The position numbers and the translations under genes were made by a program. Shown here piece by piece: positions 49,159 through 51,372 of a DNA stretch of 51,372 nt; position 1 is the stretch's first letter, and each line of letters begins with the position of its first letter. The notes below the pieces were generated by a model. It worked only from the letters and a program-made list of their open reading frames with translations, was not told where the DNA came from and searched no databases. Source of the DNA: Actinospica durhamensis (GTDB lineage Bacteria > Actinomycetota > Actinomycetes > Streptomycetales > Catenulisporaceae); the NCBI RefSeq assembly GCF_018139695.1, contig NZ_JAGSOG010000029.1:1-51372 (forward strand), in the 5' to 3' direction.

Positions 49159-50085
49159 CTAGCGCGCGCCCGCGTCGAGCTTCCGGAGGTCCTCGAGGAC
49201 CTCCGCCAGCCAGCCCTCGGCCAGCGACTCCGCACCGCGCCACAGGGGCTTGGTGACCAGGTGGAAGCGGAGGTTCTCGATCAGCCCGGCGGCGGCGATC
49301 CAGGGTCCTGCGGCCAGATCGTCGGCCGTGACCGGCCGCACCTCGGTGTAGCCCGCGAGGAAGTGGTCCCAGTTCGGCGCGCCGTACGGGAAGTCCGCGG
49401 CCGCCCAGCCCACGCCGGCGAGGTCGAAGTCGAAGACCACCAGTTCCGGCTCGTCGTCGGTGCCGCCGACGATCAGGACGTTGTCCATGGTCGCGTCGCC
49501 CTGACACAGGGCGATGGTCGGCGACAGGCCTTCCAGGGCCTTGCGCGTGGCCTCGGCGACACGCGTGACCATGGACCGGTCGGGCTCCGTGAGCCGCGGG
49601 AGCACCTGGGCCAGGGGCTCCTCCAGCAGCGTCGCCAGATCGCGCGGGCGGCGCCGCCCGGGCGAGGTGAAGGTGTCGCCCGCGGCGTGGATCCGGGCCA
49701 TGAGTCGACCGTGCGCCCGGTGCAGGCTCGGCGGGAAGGGATACGGCGGGCGGCGCCCCTCCACCCGGTCCATCAACACCAGCGGCCGGGGCCCCTCGGG
49801 GGCGTCCCACACCCCTGCCATCGAACCGTCGGGGCGGCGCTTGATGGGCGCCACCGGGATCCCTTGGTCGATCAGGTGCGCGATCAGTTCACCCTCCCAG
49901 GCGACCTCCTCCGACCCGCGCCAGCCGTGGCGGTAGACCTTCAGGTAGTGGCCGGGCTCGACCACGTACACGTCGTTCGCGAAGGACCGGTGCAGGACGA
50001 CCGCCTCGACGGGCACCTGCCAGTCCCGCTCGATGATCCTGCGCAAGGCCTCGGGTTCGGCCAGGGACCGCATCACGTCGGACAC
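49159..50085 (-). CDS. aminoglycoside-phosphotransferase-fold kinase
   Basis: A 308-aa APH/ChoK-like kinase. An N-terminal lobe (VVLHRSFANDVYVVEPGHYL, then KVYRHG) carries the ATP Lys. The Brenner-type catalytic loop reads CQGDATMDNVLI, with Gln in place of the usual His before GD, and the metal site is VFDFDLAGVGWAAADF. Such proteins phosphorylate small molecules (antibiotics, choline, sugars or amino acids) or are general metabolite kinases. The GTG at 50085 has GGGAG nine bases upstream; a start at 50073 is also possible. It is convergent with nothing and divergent from the broken sigma gene. Substrate unknown. Confidence 0.85.
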   Translation of the reverse strand: MSDVMRSLAEPEALRRIIERDWQVPVEAVVLHRSFANDVYVVEPGHYLKVYRHGWRGSEEVAWEGELIAHLIDQGIPVAPIKRRPDGSMAGVWDAPEGPRPLVLMDRVEGRRPPYPFPPSLHRAHGRLMARIHAAGDTFTSPGRRRPRDLATLLEEPLAQVLPRLTEPDRSMVTRVAEATRKALEGLSPTIALCQGDATMDNVLIVGGTDDEPELVVFDFDLAGVGWAAADFPYGAPNWDHFLAGYTEVRPVTADDLAAGPWIAAAGLIENLRFHLVTKPLWRGAESLAEGWLAEVLEDLRKLDAGAR

Positions 50086-50200
50086 GCAGCAAGTCTCCCC
50101 CGCGCGGCAACCGGTTTTCCCGCCTCGGCGCAGCTCGCCGTGGCCCAAGCGTTATCGAATCCAGGCAACCTTCCGGGCCCCAGAGGGGGTGAGTACGGGT

Positions 50201-50338
50201 ATGAGCGAACAGATCGGCTTCGCCGACTACGTGGCGGCGCGGCGCGAGCGCTGGGTACGGGCGGGCGTGCCTGCTCACCGGGGACCCGCACACCGCCGAG
50301 GAGCACCCGTCGACGCGACGATCAAGGAGCTGTCGTGA
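50201..50338 (+). pseudogene. remnant of a SigE-type ECF sigma factor gene
   Basis: The first 20 residues (MSEQIGFADYVAARRERWVR) match the start of actinobacterial SigE-like 50-family ECF sigma factors. The next family motif, LLTGDPHTAEEH, is present but in the neighbouring frame. The remainder of region 2 and all of region 4 are missing. The reading frame returns for a short tail (VDATIKELS), which ends in TGA overlapping the GTG of the next gene, as a sigma/anti-sigma pair usually would. A frameshift plus a deletion of about 400 bp explains this. The 45-codon open frame left behind is unlikely to make an active sigma factor. Confidence 0.7.
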
Positions 50339-51057
50339 ACGACCCCGAACTGAATCAGGGCGCGCCGAGCGGCAGAGACCCGAACGAGGCCGTCACCCGC
50401 GAAGTGCTCGACCAGGTCGTGGCGTCCGTGCACACCTCCCCCGACCTGGCCGAGCGCGTGCGGGCCGGGGGCATCGCGCGCCGACGCAGGACTCGATGGA
50501 GCGCGACCGCGGCGATCGCGCTGGTGGCCGCCGGGACGGCGGCGGGCGTCACCGCCCTCGGACCCGGCCAGAAGGCGGCGAGCGTCTCGGACGCCGCGTC
50601 CGGAGCCGCGACGGCCACCGCGTCGGCCGGCCCGGTGGCGCTTCCGACCTGCGCGGCCGAGGCGGACGCCTACCGCGTGGTGGAGCCGAGGACCGCGCCC
50701 ACCGGGCCGGCCGTGGCCGGAGCCCCGGTGGCCGCGGTGGTCTGCCGCTACGGCCCGGACGGGAAGCCGGTGCGCTCCGCGACGGTGACCGACCCGGCCG
50801 ACGTTACCGCCCTGCGCACCGCTGCGAACGCGGGGACGCCCTACGCCGGATCGAGGTTCTGCCTGCAGGGCTTCGGCAGCGCCGTCATCGTGTTCGTCTA
50901 CGCCCAGGGCTCGCCACGGGGGGTGGCCGTGACCTACGACCCGGCCTGCGACGCCCTGGAGACGAAGGCCGGGTCGTACGACGCGACGGGGGCTCTGGAC
51001 GGCCTGATCACCGGATGGGTCGGCGACTGGCGGGCGTCGGCGAGCCCGACGGGGTAG
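50335..51057 (+). CDS. membrane protein, probable partner of the lost sigma factor
   Basis: A 240-aa single-pass membrane protein. A cytoplasmic region (about 1-50) precedes RTRWSATAAIALVAAGTAAG, a membrane helix (about 56-75). The outer domain (about 85-240) has two Cys pairs (PTCAAEADAY, VVCRYGPDG; RFCLQGFG, DPACDALE). No zinc-binding HxxxCxxC motif of standard anti-sigma factors is seen. Its GTG overlaps the stop of the sigma remnant (GTGA), so it was the second gene of that unit. Genes after SigE-type ECF sigma factors often encode such Cys-containing membrane proteins, which may sense the envelope. With the sigma lost it may be an orphan. Confidence 0.6.
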   Translation: MNDPELNQGAPSGRDPNEAVTREVLDQVVASVHTSPDLAERVRAGGIARRRRTRWSATAAIALVAAGTAAGVTALGPGQKAASVSDAASGAATATASAGPVALPTCAAEADAYRVVEPRTAPTGPAVAGAPVAAVVCRYGPDGKPVRSATVTDPADVTALRTAANAGTPYAGSRFCLQGFGSAVIVFVYAQGSPRGVAVTYDPACDALETKAGSYDATGALDGLITGWVGDWRASASPTG

Positions 51058-51079
51058 CGCGGACGGGGTAGCGCGCGGC

Positions 51080-51248
51080 CTAGGGAGTGTCTTCAAAGGG
51101 GCGTCGGGTCAGGCCGCGGCGTCTGACGCGTGCGCTCGCAAGGCGCCGGGCCGCGCGCATACTCGGTCGTCTGTAAACGGTCCGGCAACGCCGCGAGCGT
51201 GCGTGGCAGGCGTCGCGGCCCCGGCGAACCTTTGAAGACACGACCTAG
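51080..51248. mobile_element. MITE-like element or decayed insertion-sequence end, about 169 bp
   Basis: GTGTCTTCAAAGG (51087-51099) and CCTTTGAAGACAC (51229-51241) are perfect 13-bp inverted repeats. Including the outer bases, CTAGG-NN-GTGTCTTCAAAGG matches on both ends, with CTAG at 51080-51083 and 51245-51248 as possible target duplication. Inner arms (GACGCGTGCGCTCGC near 51123 and GCGAGCGTGC near 51194) pair again, so the whole element can fold back. It has no transposase gene of its own. Confidence 0.65.
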
Positions 51249-51308
51249 AAGTCCGATGAAGATCTCTGTTCTGGCCCGGCCGCGCAGCGGTTGGGCCAGA
51301 ATGCTGTC

Positions 51309-51372
51309 ATGCAGGGTGAGTGGACGGGTGAACTGGCAGGTCCCGACGTGTGGGTCACGTGTCGGGAGCTGA
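51309..51372 (+). CDS. start of a probable IS1182-type transposase, partial
   Basis: The ATG at 51309 opens MQGEWTGELAGPDVWVTCRE and continues to the window edge. This matches, from memory, the beginning of actinobacterial IS1182-family transposases, which read roughly GEVxGPDVWxxCREL before a conserved GSVFAFLAEHR stretch. Only 21 codons are visible, so the call is tentative. TTCTGGCCC (51269-51277) and GGGCCAGAA (51293-51301) form a hairpin just upstream that could be part of the element's end or a translation-blocking structure. Confidence 0.5.
   Translation, partial: MQGEWTGELAGPDVWVTCREL

Noticed and set aside
1-51372. tRNA, rRNA or riboswitch genes
   Set aside because: No tRNA cloverleaf, rRNA stretch or recognisable riboswitch core was found in the intergenic regions read by eye; a covariance-model scan was not possible.

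Overview
The window is about 51 kb of very GC-rich DNA with actinobacterial gene content: an F420-type nitroreductase, a DUF3040 protein, an AfsR-like regulator, a LytR_C protein, a Tat-exported esterase, GTG starts and probable leaderless mRNAs. A filamentous soil actinomycete (Streptomyces/Catenulispora type) fits best. Most genes are accessory: transporters, one-component regulators, secreted hydrolases and stress genes. I see no rRNA, tRNA or CRISPR array.

Layout. 1-3.3 kb: start of a probable exported oxidoreductase, a chromate transporter and a frameshifted MFS exporter. 3.5-7.7 kb: one very large secreted beta-helix glycosidase with CBM6, ASH and F5/8-type C modules. 8-12.7 kb: a DeoR regulator with an efflux pump, a divergent MFS transporter, and a frameshifted amino-acid permease next to a GlxA-type regulator. 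13.6-19.3 kb: an SDR, a GAF-SpoIIE phosphatase, an esterase, a hemerythrin, a DUF3040 protein and UDGb. Three promoters here have the GnnT/GGGTAC look of SigB-type stress promoters. 19.3-27.3 kb: an AfsR-like BTAD/NB-ARC regulator carrying an in-frame 18-bp minisatellite, convergent with a DrrAB-type ABC exporter, and two coupled membrane proteins. 27.5-30.8 kb: a CNNM/CBS protein fused to a SnoaL-like domain, a coupled NTF2-fold protein and an MFS exporter. 30.8-35.3 kb: a three-gene set of TPR-CHAT protease, 126-aa protein and Sel1/TPR protein. This is the best candidate for an undescribed system. 35.4-46 kb: small redox, cupin and decarboxylase genes under MarR, XRE and MerR regulators, often with readable operators. 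46-51.4 kb: a LytR_C protein, a Tat-exported tannase-like esterase, an aminoglycoside-phosphotransferase-fold kinase, a gutted ECF sigma gene with an intact membrane partner, and a MITE-like element beside the start of a probable IS1182-type transposase.

Themes. Several local regulator/target pairs can be read from the DNA: DeoR/efflux, MerR/oxidoreductase, MarR/epimerase, XRE/aldo-keto reductase, and possibly AfsR-like/DrrAB. Genes are disrupted more often than expected (two single-base frameshifts, one sigma remnant, one fusion). Short tandem repeats recur at gene 3' ends. Function calls come from reading translated sequences and recalled family motifs; no database search was run.
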